Of a DNA stretch of 64,000 nucleotides, positions 24,420 through 33,553 are shown in pieces. Position numbers and translations under genes: made by a program. This stretch comes from Drosophila persimilis (Eukaryota > Arthropoda > Insecta > Diptera > Drosophilidae): the NCBI RefSeq assembly GCF_003286085.1, contig NW_020825566.1, positions 1 through 64,000 of the forward strand, given 5' to 3'. The notes under the pieces were generated by a model. The model saw nothing but the letters and a program-made list of their open reading frames with translations, made no database searches and was not told the DNA's origin. Numbering within the stretch: the stretch's first letter is position 1; the number at the start of each line of letters is the position of its first letter.

Positions 24420-27400
24420 CTGTGGGGATTACAGAGAACAGAGATTAGTGGGGTCTCGCAAGGATGGGGTGTCGTTTGAAGGATAGATACATATTCATAT
24501 CATCTATTGTAGATATGGATGGCTATGGCTATGGCTATCAAGCGGTTCGAACTGAGGACTGGCAACTACTTGAACAAACAACAAATAAGTAGTACTCATA
24601 AATGATAAGAATTCACACGCACAGAACATAAGACTCGTTTCAACACATAAAGGTATTACAAGTTGAACAATATATATAGTGTGTGTGTATGTATGTAGTA
24701 TATGTGTATGTGACCTAGCATTGACCTAAGTACGAGAACGATTCAGCGATTCAATTCGATTGAATCGATAGCTTAGACATATATCATGTATGTTCAACTA
24801 AAGAACCCAAAGTATGGTATTTATCAACGCTTCGTTTGGGTATTTGATATCTTCGATGGTTGATAGTTGATATTTGGGTTGATATTGCTGGTTGTCTGGA
24901 GCGTAAAGAACTTAAAATATTGTAAACTACCAACCAACCGAGCGCCTATTGGAACCAAAATAAACTACAATATTTCAAAGAAATGATAATGATAAGAACG
25001 TTAATGGAAATGAACGAGTTTTCGAAATAAATAGCGAGTGGAAACGAATGTAACGATATAAGTATAAGTTTAAGTATAAGTATAAGTTTAAGTATAAGTT
25101 TAAGTATAAATATACGTTTAAGTATAAGTATAAGGTGTACCAAACAACCATTGAGAATTAGTAGTAGAGTAGAGTAGTATGTTTTTTTTTAGTATTATTT
25201 TAGTACCGCTTTTCGCTTGCTTACCTTGCATTGAAATAATTCCAAAAAATGCTGTTAGTATTATTGATTTTGATTTCGATATCGATTCGAATTGAGCAAC
25301 GAGTAACGTGTAACGAGTAACGAGTACAGATTACCGATTACCGTTTACCGAGTATGGAGCAACGAGAGCGATTAGCATTCGTTAGTTAATGCAAAGCATT
25401 TCGAATTCGTAGTAGACGCGTAGTTCGGGTTTGGTTAAGTGAGTGGAGTTTTGTGAGTGGAGTGTGTGTGTGAGTAATGGGTGCGTGTGCGTGGGCGTTT
25501 GCGTAGTTAGTATCGAGTAGTAGTAGTAGTAGTATCGAGTGTAGTAAGTTTCGAGTAGAGCAGGAGTAATTTAGTATTACATTAATACGGTTTAGGGAGC
25601 GCGTGTTTGAGAAGAAAAGAGAGCAGAGAGAAAATAATTGAATTAGCATGGTTGTCTATGGTCTGGTTAAGTGTTGTGTTAATTGCTGCTCCTCATCAGA
25701 TGCCTCATTAGATGCCTCATCAGATGCTGGCATTGGCCCTAGCGCAGTTGGTTTCGATCATACCGAAATCGCCAGATCCCTCCACAAGGGTTTAGCTCGG
25801 CTCGGTTCGATTCCGATGCGATATGCGATGGCCCTTTGTGAAGGGTGCTCTAACTGGTTAACTCTACCTTAAGCGGACCTTGACTTAGACCTAACGCGGC
25901 AACGACTCTTCGACCTCCTAGTGGATATATGGTACTTATGCGCTAACTTAGGATGTTTCTGTATATTCTTTATGGGAGATGGGGGGATTCGTTGTAAACA
26001 AAGGACATATAGGGATTCATATTTACAAGATTTTTGAATGGGATTCTGGTTTGTGGTGGGATATGTTTTCATTTTGGGGATTTGTTTTAGACGAGGGCAC
26101 GAAAACGAAAAACGTAAATATTTAAACATAGAAAATCAATTAATTATGCAAACTATTTGATTATTATTGTTATTTTTGTTTTTTGTTCTTTGATGGTATA
26201 CATATATTGTTTGATATATGGTTTATCCAGCTAGACTTTCGTAAGGTGGGATTTACGGGATTTGAATTCGATTTGAATGCCAATTGCGGAAACTATACAC
26301 AGCCTTGCGACTTCGATTTCGGTTGTAAACTAAAAAACTCTGAGCAAAAAACCAGGACAAACTGGCTACCAGGAAGCACCCACCTCTCGTTGAAGGTCTC
26401 CAGCTTGGCGTAGTTCTGCAGGCTGCTCTCGTCGATGAGGAACTTCATCCGCTCGAAGAAGGAGGCGGTAATGGCCGGCGGCTGCTTCCGCAGCAGCACA
26501 TCGATGGGCTTCGGCGCCGACACGCACAGCTGGGAGGTCTTGCACACGTGGCTGGCACAGCACTCGGGATCCTCGCAGTCAACCAGGCCATCTGTGGAAA
26601 ATTAGTTTATAAATCGCTCTTGCCATTCTCTCTATCTCTATCTCTCTCCCTCTTCCTCTGTGTGTGTCTCACCTTTGTCATTGTCCTTGCTGTCGCCGCA
26701 GTTGAGCTCCAGTGCGATGCCACAGTCCGGTCCGTCCCAGCCCTCGTAGCAGCGGCACTCCCACTGACCCTCGCCGCTCACCCTGCACTGGCCGTGTCCG
26801 GCGCAGCTGTTGGGACAGCCCTCGATGGTGCAGTGCTTGCCATTCCACCCGGTCACACAGAGGCACGTTCCGTTCTTGCACTGGCCGTGCTCGTTGCAGC
26901 GGCCGTCGCAGAGCTTCGTGTTGCAGTACTCGCCGCCCCATTCGGGGTCGCAGGCGCAGGCATCGCCCTCGCAGCGTCCGTGCTGGCCGCAGTCGAGGTC
27001 GCACAGCTCCTTGGAGCAATCGTCGCCGCTCCACTTGCCCTCGCAGGAGCAGGTCTGGGTGTCTAGGTCGAAGCTGCCGTGGCCCGAGCAGTCGGGCAGG
27101 CACTGTAGGGCGTCCTGGTCCATGATGGCGCAGTCCGGTCCCTTCCAGCCCTTCTTGCAGATGCAGGTGCCGTCGGCGCAGAATCCATGGCCCGAGCAGT
27201 TCGGGTGCGGGCAGTCCACTGGGAAGGAGATGCACAAATATTAGTCAAGACGGATTTACAAGGATATGCACATGTGCGAGCACTTATAGCTAGACAGTCG
27301 AATGGATTCTGGGTGTACCTTCTTCACAGAATTTCCCCTTGTAGCCGCGCATGCATTGGCATTTGCCGCTGACGCAGTGGCCATGCCCATTGCAGTCGGC

Positions 27401-30400
27401 CACCTCGCACTCGTCGTGCCGCAGCGAGCACTCCTTGCCCTTCCAGCCGGGATTGCAGATGCACTCGCCGTTGATGTACTCGCCGTGCTGCGAGCACAGC
27501 ACCGGGCAGACGCTCTCGCTGCAGTCGTCACCTCCGAAGCCGGGGTTGCACTGGCAGTGCCCCAGCAGGCACTGCCCGTTGCCGGAGCACCCGTTCGGGC
27601 AGTTCTGGGTCATGTCCTCGGCTATGGCCGCGTAGAAGGTCAGTTCCTGCACATCCCCGTCATCGTTGTAGAGCGAGACGAACCAATGACCCGGCTCCAT
27701 GTAGCGTGTAACCTCCCGCGTTATGGACAGCTGCACGGCGGGCCAAGCAGGCGAGCAGGCGAGCAAATGACGTGATTCGACATATGATGTGCGACATGTG
27801 ATGTGCGATATGTGATTTGAAAGAGAACCAAAGCGTTAGTATATGTATTAGCCCAAGGGGGATGCGCACTACTTACGTGAGCAGCCCGTGCTGTGCGTGT
27901 GCTGGCGCTGAAGCCGCTGAGCACCTCCTTGAAGTGGTACTGGGTGTGCGTGGGCAGGGCGTTGCGGCGTCCGTACACCCCGATCGAGGCTCCGCGCGGT
28001 ATGGTGTAGTCAAACTTGACGTATGCCGGCTCCGACTGGTAGAACTGCATGTTCCAGTAGCTGTACGGCTGGATCTCCTTTGTCAGCTTCTGGCCGAGCG
28101 TTATCTGGCCAAAGGTGGTGCCGTCCGGTGGGAAGCTGCGTGCCGGGAAGGTGCGGGCTCCTTCAGGTGCAGCAAACGCAAACGCAACGCAAAAGCAATC
28201 GCAATTTTTTGGGCAATAATGGGATGAGAGGCGGGACAAAGAGTAGACAGATACACGGGTTAGTCAACGATTCGGTCTTTCTCTTTCAAGTATACAAGTA
28301 TGAGATATAGTATAATACACATGATATATATTTATTGTGGCAGGGTAGTAGGCAGTAGTTGGGGCTGGGGACTTTGTACAGTTCTTAGCCTAGTCCTATC
28401 GGTTCGCTGGCTTCCCCCTCAATGAATGGAGCTGGGGATCCCCCTCTTTGTTAGTGGATGACCAGATGCTGATGCCTGATACTGATGCGATGCCAGATAT
28501 TCATGCTTGAAGGTTGTGTTTGTACATTCAAATGCGGGGAACAGTATGAGGAGTGATTCAGATTGAGTTTAGTAAGAAGCCTTAGACTAGAGTTAGTATT
28601 CTGTACAGCGTTTAGTCGGGGTTAGTCGATTGCTGGTTAGTCGAAAGCTGGGCCAGGGGTTAGCAACGAATGCTGTGAGCACAATTCACCTTCCAGTATG
28701 AGTATTGGCATTACATCGGGGCATGCACCAGCACCAGCACCTGCACCTGCACCAACACTCGGTTCAGTATAGGAGGCGGCAATGTTGTTATCGAGCTCGG
28801 TGGCGGGGTGGCTAGCGGGGGGGTTAGTAGCGTTGCTGGGCGCAGCGGATGTGGCAGGCATTGGTCCCCCCGTGTCAGTGTCCCCGTCACCGTCACCGTC
28901 AACGACCCCATCCTCAGTCCCAGCGTCAAACTCTTCTTTTGGTCTCTGCTGGGGCTGGGGGGCACCGACACTCAAAATGGTCCCCGGTGTCGTTGTTGGA
29001 GCAGAGTCAATGTCAACGTTCTCGTCCATGTACACGGGCATGGTGGGGGGCAGGCAGCTGCAGGGGCAGTCGGGCATGCGAGGCGGTGGCTCCGGGACAC
29101 AGCTGTTGTCCGCACTGCTGTCCGCCGGCTGGGATTGGTGCTGGGACTGGGACTGGGACTGAGGTGTCCTCTGCTCGTGGCTCAATACTTCCTTGATGGT
29201 GTGCGAGCCCCCGCCCGTGGGCACTTCCACGTGCAGGGTGTACACGGAGTCGCTGCCGTCATCGGTGGCTATCGTCAGGTTCACAAAGATGCGTCTGCCG
29301 GGCTGATCAATGCGCTCACTCACGTACGGCTTGAGCGGCTTCAGATGGACGGGTATCTCGTTGTCCTCGTTGTCCGCCTGCTGTTTGAGCACCTCGTTCT
29401 CCCTGACAGCCTCAGGATGATCCGCCTCTGTCTTTGGCTTTGGCTTTGGCTTCAGCTCTGGCGTCAGCTCTGGCTCTTCCTTGCTGGCCGTCTTGTAAAC
29501 CTCCTCTTCATTGGAGCTGAGAGTTTCATCCAGTTTTACTATGTCAATATCCTCATCCTCCTCAAAGGGGGAGCCATCGTTCAGCATTAGGTCGGAGATG
29601 CTCGGACTTGTTCCTAGTGTTGGAAGTGGTGGCAGTGGCAGTGGCAGTGGAGATGGCGATGATGGTTGCTTCTCGCGGTTCTCCTCAGTCGCCCTGCCTT
29701 TGTATCGAAATTAAGATCAATAAAATGTACGAGTGCCACGAGTGGTGCACTCTGGCTCAGGAAGGGTCCTTCTGTGTGGCTAATTTTGTGCGAAAGCACG
29801 TGAGAAGGAAGTGTCTTGAAGGGATCCTTCTTGGTGGGATATCCCCACCTAATAATAAGTATTAATTTTACACAATTTAGTTTCACAAAAGACCTCCCTC
29901 GCAACCACTTCCTTCTCCCTGCCTCTCTCTCTCTCTCTCCGCTTTGGGATCCAACAAGATCCACATCTTTGCCAAGATGAGCCCACTGTAAGGACTCTTC
30001 CTGAGCGTAATTCCATCTCACTGGCATGGCAGTTGGATTGATTTATACCTTGTGCGGGCGGCGTCTCCTCCTCCCCGGCTACCTCATAGTTGTCAGCTAA
30101 ATCACGCTCATTATTGTTATCATCAATGGCAGGTTTCTCCTGCTGCGGCTCCCCAGACTCTTTCTCCTCCTCCCCATCCTGCCCACTGATTTGAAAATCA
30201 TTTTCCTTGGCAGGCATGCTTGCGGATGAGGCGGCGGCGATGAGGAGGGTGCTTTGTCTTTGCCTCGTTTGCTGCTGCTCCTGGCTCTCGGCTCGTCCTG
30301 GCTGGGTGTTGATTTCAACAATGTCATCGGTGTCACTCCTCAAAAGCGTCCCCGTGCCCGTCTCCGGCGCCGGCGCTCCTGAGCTGCTGTTGTCAGTTTG

Positions 30401-31463
30401 ATTATCGTCATCAATAACAGCAACAAATGTGCTGGGCTCCACCTCCAGCTTCAGATCCAGCTCCAGCTCCAGCTCCCGCGCCATCTCCGTTGCCATCTCA
30501 ATGGTATCGCTGGTCTCTTCGAGATGCTCCTCCACCATCTGCTCCATCGCCACCTCCTTCTCCACCTCCGTCTCCATCTTCAAGTCATATTTTGTCCTCT
30601 TTTTGACCATCGTTTTGGCCGCGCTCCGTAAATTGCTGTTTAATGATTTGCCAAATTGTTGCTCGCTTCTGGGCCTCCTCTGGAACTCCTTCTCCGTATT
30701 CGTCACCGTCTCCGATTCAGCCGTAACTTCAGCTTCAGTTTCAGCCTCGTCCTCAGCCTCATCTTCATAGACATAGTCGCTGATGTCGTCCACAAAGCCT
30801 TCGTCCTGGGGCTGGGCACTCAATACGCTATCGAATTTGGGCAAAGTTTTATCGTAATTACTTTGCCCTGTCCTCGCCGGCTCTGTCGCAATGCCGGGCG
30901 GGACATTTTCAGCCTGCTCCTGCTCCAGGTCCAGGTCCAGGCTTTCGCTAGTAATTAAGTTGCTGAAACTTCCTGAAACGTCTGTAGCCGCCACATCATC
31001 ATCGTCATCGGCAGCGCCATTGCCATACTGCTGCTCCTCAAACCCCTCGATTAAACTTCGTCGATGTCGATGTCGATGTCGCTCACCGCCTGCCCCACTG
31101 ACTGACAGAAGCGTTGACATTGCTCTTCCTACAGCTAAAGTTAAAGGCAGAGAGGTAAAGGTAAAGGTAAAGGTAAAGAGAACGAACAAATCGAATCGAG
31201 ACAGAGGTTCGTACACTGTACACAGTACACTGTACACTGTACACTGTACCGTACTGTACTTTTTAGCCTGTACGAAGGAGGCACCGTTGAACCCCTCTTG
31301 CGGTTAGACCCCAGGCCCACGCCCCTTTAAATTAAGCGTAAAATGTATTTTTAATTCAATCCCAGTTGTCTAGCTTCGAGCTAGTTCACCGGCTGACAGA
31401 CGACAGGTGGCGACGGGGGCTATATTTAGGGCCCCAGAGCTAAACTCCAGTCTGCCGACTGCG

Positions 31464-31495
<32 letters not shown>

Positions 31496-32231
31496 ATAGC
31501 GTTTGATGTCGACTTCTGACAGCTCCATTGCCTACTGACTGTCGACTGCTGACGGCTGAGTGCCACACGTGTGACAAGATACAGATACAGAACCCCTGGA
31601 CCCTTAATCCTACAGTCATGGAACAAATAATAGCTAAATATTTCGACTCTTACGAGCCACAAAACGCACTGTACACAGTGGCAAGGCCATGGCCATGTTT
31701 TTATCTTGGAAAATAAGTAGAGACGCACTCAAATGTTATTCCTATCGCTGTCTTATCGCGTGTCGCTCTCAAGCCGAGCCCTGTCTGGGTACAGTTGCCT
31801 CCGACACAGCCCATACAAAACTTTCAACTGTCTCTATCTCTCCCCCTGTCTCCCTTGAGCATCTGCTCCTCTCGCTCTGTTTCTCTGTCTCTCTGTCTCT
31901 CTGTCTTTGTGTCTGGCTCTGTCTTGCTGTCAATTCAAAAAAGTAATTAATGCAATATTTTAGCCCGGCAAATCCCCAGGAACGCACTCAACTTGAACTT
32001 TAATTGAAAGAAATGGGAGAGGGCGTTCCGAGATATAATGAAGCCGGCATTCAAATAATCCCTATCCCTATCCCAGGATCCAGTATCCAGTATCCCAGTA
32101 TTCAGTATTCAGGATCCTGTCTACTGTCAGCCGCCAACTTGAAGCGAAAAAAAATAAAACCTACAAAAACAATAAACTTTTTTGTCTCCGCCAGAGGGCG
32201 CTAAACGCTAAATACCCCGACGTCTTGAGTG

Positions 32232-32269
<38 letters not shown>

Positions 32270-33001
32270 CCCCACTGAGGCCTCTCCCCGCCTCTTGGTG
32301 TCTTACGAAACTTGCGAAAACTCATTTAAAAATAATTAAAAGTTGTGCATAATTACCTCCATTATTGGCATTCGCCAGGGATGAGGAGAGCGACGTCGAA
32401 GGCGTCAGGGAGGACTGCGAGGATGAGGTGGCCGCCGAGGACGTGGCCTCTGCGGAGGAGGCGGACGTCGACTGTAGTCCCTGGGCCGTTCCGCTGTTCG
32501 ATGTGGCCGTCGTGACGGCGGCCCCCGATGATCCTCCGCCAGCGCCTCCGGCGAGTCCTTGGCCTTGTGCGGTTCCAGTGCCTTGTCCGTTCTTGGCGCG
32601 TACCGAGGAGTTGTGCAGTTTCGAGAGGTCCGTGTTCGTGCTCTTGGCAGCCGTGACCTCGGAGGCCTCGTTGCCGACTAGAACGGTGCAGGGCGCCGGA
32701 TGGGACCAGTTCACCACTCCGGTGATGCTCAGCAGGACCACCAGCAGGATGGCCACGCACAGTGCTGTGAACGCCCCGATCATGCAGGACGACGAGCAGC
32801 GGGCGGCCAGATCCTTGCGGAAGTTCATCGGCGCCGAGTAGTGGTGCGACGGCAGTCCGTTCATGACGCTCGGCGGCAAGACCGGCCCTCTGCAGCCTCC
32901 TCCCTGAGTGCTGCGCTCGTATCCGCCCTTCAGTGTGTCTTTTGTGGGTGTGGAACAGGCCGAGCCGCTCTTGAAATCGATGGGAGAGCCCTTGTTGATG
33001 T
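18800..33001 (-). CDS. Ten-m (teneurin-m / odd Oz), nine in-window coding exons, 5' end outside window
   Basis: Ten-m is a type II membrane adhesion protein acting at synapses and growing axons. It pairs with itself or with Ten-a to match partners, and contacts the cytoskeleton through its cytoplasmic tail. Exons on the minus strand: 33001-32357, (31134-30049), (29613-28690), 28160-27877, 27730-27319, 27218-26673, 26591-26384, 25251-25225, 24419-18800; the two in parentheses are cassettes. All junctions are GT-AG and all phases agree, with a TGA stop at 18,802-18,800. Order of parts: cytoplasmic tail end, membrane span, Ser/Thr-rich stalk, eight EGF repeats, Cys-rich segment, beta-sandwich region, NHL propeller, YD shell, Tox-GHH-like C-terminus. 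About 2,579 residues are encoded here without the cassettes, 3,249 with both. The first part of the tail (roughly 150 residues in D. melanogaster, from memory) is beyond the right edge. Ten-a is the only close relative; the stalk and C-terminus match Ten-m. Confidence 0.97.
24420..25224 (-). other. Ten-m intron between microexon and terminal exon
   Basis: 805 nt. It holds repeated GTATAAGTTT-type hexamers at about 25,057-25,135, a (GT) run near 24,680, and otherwise AT-rich unique sequence. No exon or RNA gene seen. Confidence 0.85.
25225..25251 (-). CDS. Ten-m 27-nt microexon (IFWNYFNA)
   Basis: On the minus strand a 27-base exon lies between acceptor CTAACAG (25,253-25,252) and donor GTAAG (from 25,224). 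It takes AG from the upstream exon to make Ser, encodes I-F-W-N-Y-F-N-A, and ends in AG, which joins C of the terminal exon to make Ser again. The result, [15 protein letters not shown], matches what I recall of the D. melanogaster protein (Val for Ile). It is symmetric, so skipping it keeps frame and gives NESRSAV. Inclusion adds an N-glycosylation sequon, Asn-Ala-Ser, completed across the splice junction. Confidence 0.88.
25252..26383 (-). other. Ten-m intron upstream of the microexon
   Basis: 1,132 nt. Contents: a run of acgagta/ttaccga-type short repeats at 25,295-25,355, (TAG)n near 25,517-25,533, a patch of higher complexity at 25,640-25,930 with three copies of a 15-base gatgcctcatcagat-like unit at 25,698-25,730, then AT-rich sequence. 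I see no second exon with the phase needed to replace the microexon. Confidence 0.8.
26384..26591 (-). CDS. Ten-m exon: cysteine-rich segment after EGF8
   Basis: A 208-nt exon with acceptor TTTCCACAG and donor GTGGGT. It completes Asp with the upstream G and reads [16 protein letters not shown], then a segment that opens the beta-sandwich region ([20 protein letters not shown], ending LETFNE). The [11 protein letters not shown] stretch across the junction looks like a calcium-binding loop of the kind seen in this teneurin Cys-rich region. It ends with two bases of a Ser codon that are completed by either the microexon or the terminal exon. Confidence 0.95.
26673..27218 (-). CDS. Ten-m exon: EGF repeats 4-8
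   Basis: A 546-nt exon in the frame [14 protein letters not shown]...CGDSKDNDK. It holds five EGF-like repeats. Repeat 5 ([19 protein letters not shown]) has Phe where the third cysteine should be, leaving one unpaired Cys; together with repeat 2 this is the known basis of disulfide-linked teneurin dimers. Acceptor CTTCCCAG and donor GTGAGA are good. The flanking introns are short (100 and 81 nt). Confidence 0.97.
27319..27730 (-). CDS. Ten-m exon: EGF repeats 1-3
   Basis: A 412-nt exon beginning in phase 0 after CCGTGCAG with [20 protein letters not shown] and ending CEE plus one base before GTACAC. The first 45 residues finish the membrane-proximal folded segment. Then follow three EGF repeats. 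Repeat 2 ([17 protein letters not shown]) has Tyr where the third cysteine should be, the second unpaired-Cys repeat used for dimerisation. Confidence 0.97.
27877..28160 (-). CDS. Ten-m exon: membrane-proximal extracellular segment
   Basis: A 284-nt exon. The acceptor is CACCTGAAG at 28,162-28,161 and the donor is a consensus GTAAGT after CAC. It reads [20 protein letters not shown] through STRTARAAH. This region is shared by all Ten-m forms: it accepts the phase-1 end of exon 33001-32357 or of either cassette exon. The segment links the disordered stalk to the EGF rod. Confidence 0.95.
28161..28689 (-). other. Ten-m intron after cassette exon B
   Basis: 529 nt, AT-rich, from donor GTGAAT to acceptor CACCTGAAG. 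If this intron is kept, the frame adds 17 codons and stops near 28,637. Nothing else seen. Confidence 0.8.
28690..29613 (-). CDS. Ten-m cassette exon B: acidic stalk with a conserved-looking core
   Basis: A 924-nt exon (308 codons, phase 1 to phase 1). The acceptor CCAACACTAG at 29,615-29,614 is followed by [20 protein letters not shown]; the donor is GTGAAT after ILILEG. It can be included or skipped without a frame change. It begins acidic ([13 protein letters not shown]), has a KPKPKPK patch, then an ordered-looking core around [20 protein letters not shown] with an Asn-Leu-Thr sequon, then five cysteines within [19 protein letters not shown], and low-complexity Gly/Asp and Gly/Ala repeats. 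The open frame, matching splice phases and complex core argue that it is real. That it is used, and how often, needs transcript data. Confidence 0.8.
29614..30048 (-). other. Ten-m intron between cassette exons A and B
   Basis: 435 nt from donor GTATAA to acceptor CCAACACTAG. It includes a (TC)n run near 29,923-29,940 and a (GTGGCA)n-like patch at 29,625-29,650 just before exon B (pyrimidine side on the transcript is CCACTGCCACTGCCACCA). Confidence 0.8.
30049..31134 (-). CDS. Ten-m cassette exon A: long acidic stalk
   Basis: A 1,086-nt exon (362 codons, phase 1 to phase 1) after a long pyrimidine tract made of TTTACC repeats and acceptor TTTAG at 31,136-31,135; a second in-frame AG lies six bases further on. 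It starts [20 protein letters not shown] and ends EETPPAQ plus one base before GTATAA. The sequence is strongly acidic and repetitive ([49 protein letters not shown]), with no cysteine and no folded-domain look. Placed just outside the membrane, it would lengthen a disordered stalk. Like exon B it is skippable in frame. Confidence 0.75.
31135..32356 (-). other. Ten-m intron upstream of cassette exon A
   Basis: 1,222 nt. Near the exon A acceptor it holds a TTTACC pyrimidine repeat and then tandem GTACACTGTAC hairpin units (31,211-31,259). Further up are (GA)n at 31,464-31,490, (TC)n at 31,850-31,920 and 32,230-32,270, and ATCCAGTATCC repeats near 32,078-32,115. No additional exon is supported. 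Confidence 0.8.
31211..31259. repeat. Tandem palindromic heptamers (GTACACT)n upstream of exon A
   Basis: GTACACTGTAC occurs at 31,211, 31,225, 31,232 and 31,239, the last three overlapping at a 7-base step, followed by GTACCGTACTGTAC. Each has 5-base arms GTACA/TGTAC around one base, so the transcript can fold into hairpins about 75-125 nt before the exon A acceptor. Confidence 0.9.
32357..33001 (-). CDS. Ten-m exon: end of cytoplasmic tail, membrane span and Ser/Thr-rich stalk
   Basis: A 645-nt exon. The acceptor CTCTTTTGCAG at 33,003-33,002 gives the second part of an Asn codon, then [20 protein letters not shown]. The one membrane span is the hydrophobic [19 protein letters not shown] segment, preceded by RKDLAARC, so the N-terminus is inside as expected for teneurins. 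Outside follow [20 protein letters not shown] with the sequon NSS, then a Gly/Gln patch and a Ser/Thr/Ala-rich stretch ending LANANNG. The donor is GTAATT. It can join exon A, exon B or the exon at 28,160, since all three accept the same phase. Confidence 0.96.
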
Positions 33002-33085
33002 CTGCAAAAGAGAGATAGAGAGCGGGAAGGGTCTCGGATTAGTTATCAATTCAAACAGACGAAATGCAGTCACTCGTTAGCATGG

Positions 33086-33127
33086 AATGGCAATGGCAAT
33101 GGCAATGGCAATGGCAATGGCAATGGA
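33086..33127. repeat. Hexamer array (AATGGC)n
   Basis: Seven copies of aatggc, the last imperfect, at the exon-proximal end of the long intron. Confidence 0.9.
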
Positions 33128-33488
33128 ATCCATTAAAATCCCACCAAATTCTGGCATGGTCATCCTTAAACTCGGTTCTCTTGGAAACCGCAGGGCGGTC
33201 ATGTCTGGGGGTCTGGGGTCTGCGATTGTGCGGACCTTCCGCACACTATTGTATTTTGCTTATCGCCATTTGGCGCAAATTTCATTTGTATAAAAGGATT
33301 TGCACAAGGATAACAAACTGACATTCAACATAACCTCAAACAAACGACGACGAGACGACGGACAACGGTCGACGGTCGACGGTCGGGGGGAACAAAGCTG
33401 CTACAAAAACAACAAAAAAAAAAACAAAAAACACGAAAAGAAAAGAAACGAAACGAAATGAAATGAAACCAACGAAACGCAGGGACAG

Positions 33489-33553
33489 AGGAACGGGTGA
33501 ACGGAGGAACGGGCGAGCGGAGGAACGGGCGAACGGAGGAACGGGCGAACGGG
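33489..33553. repeat. 16-bp minisatellite (GGAGGAACGGGCGAAC)n
   Basis: About four copies with single-base changes (gggtgaac, gggcgagc, gggcgaac). Confidence 0.85.

Noticed and set aside
25728-25815. tRNA-like A-box (tagcgcagttgg) and B-box (ggttcgattcc)
   Set aside because: The D-stem, anticodon stem and acceptor stem cannot be paired. The B-box lies in a run of ggctcggttcg repeats.
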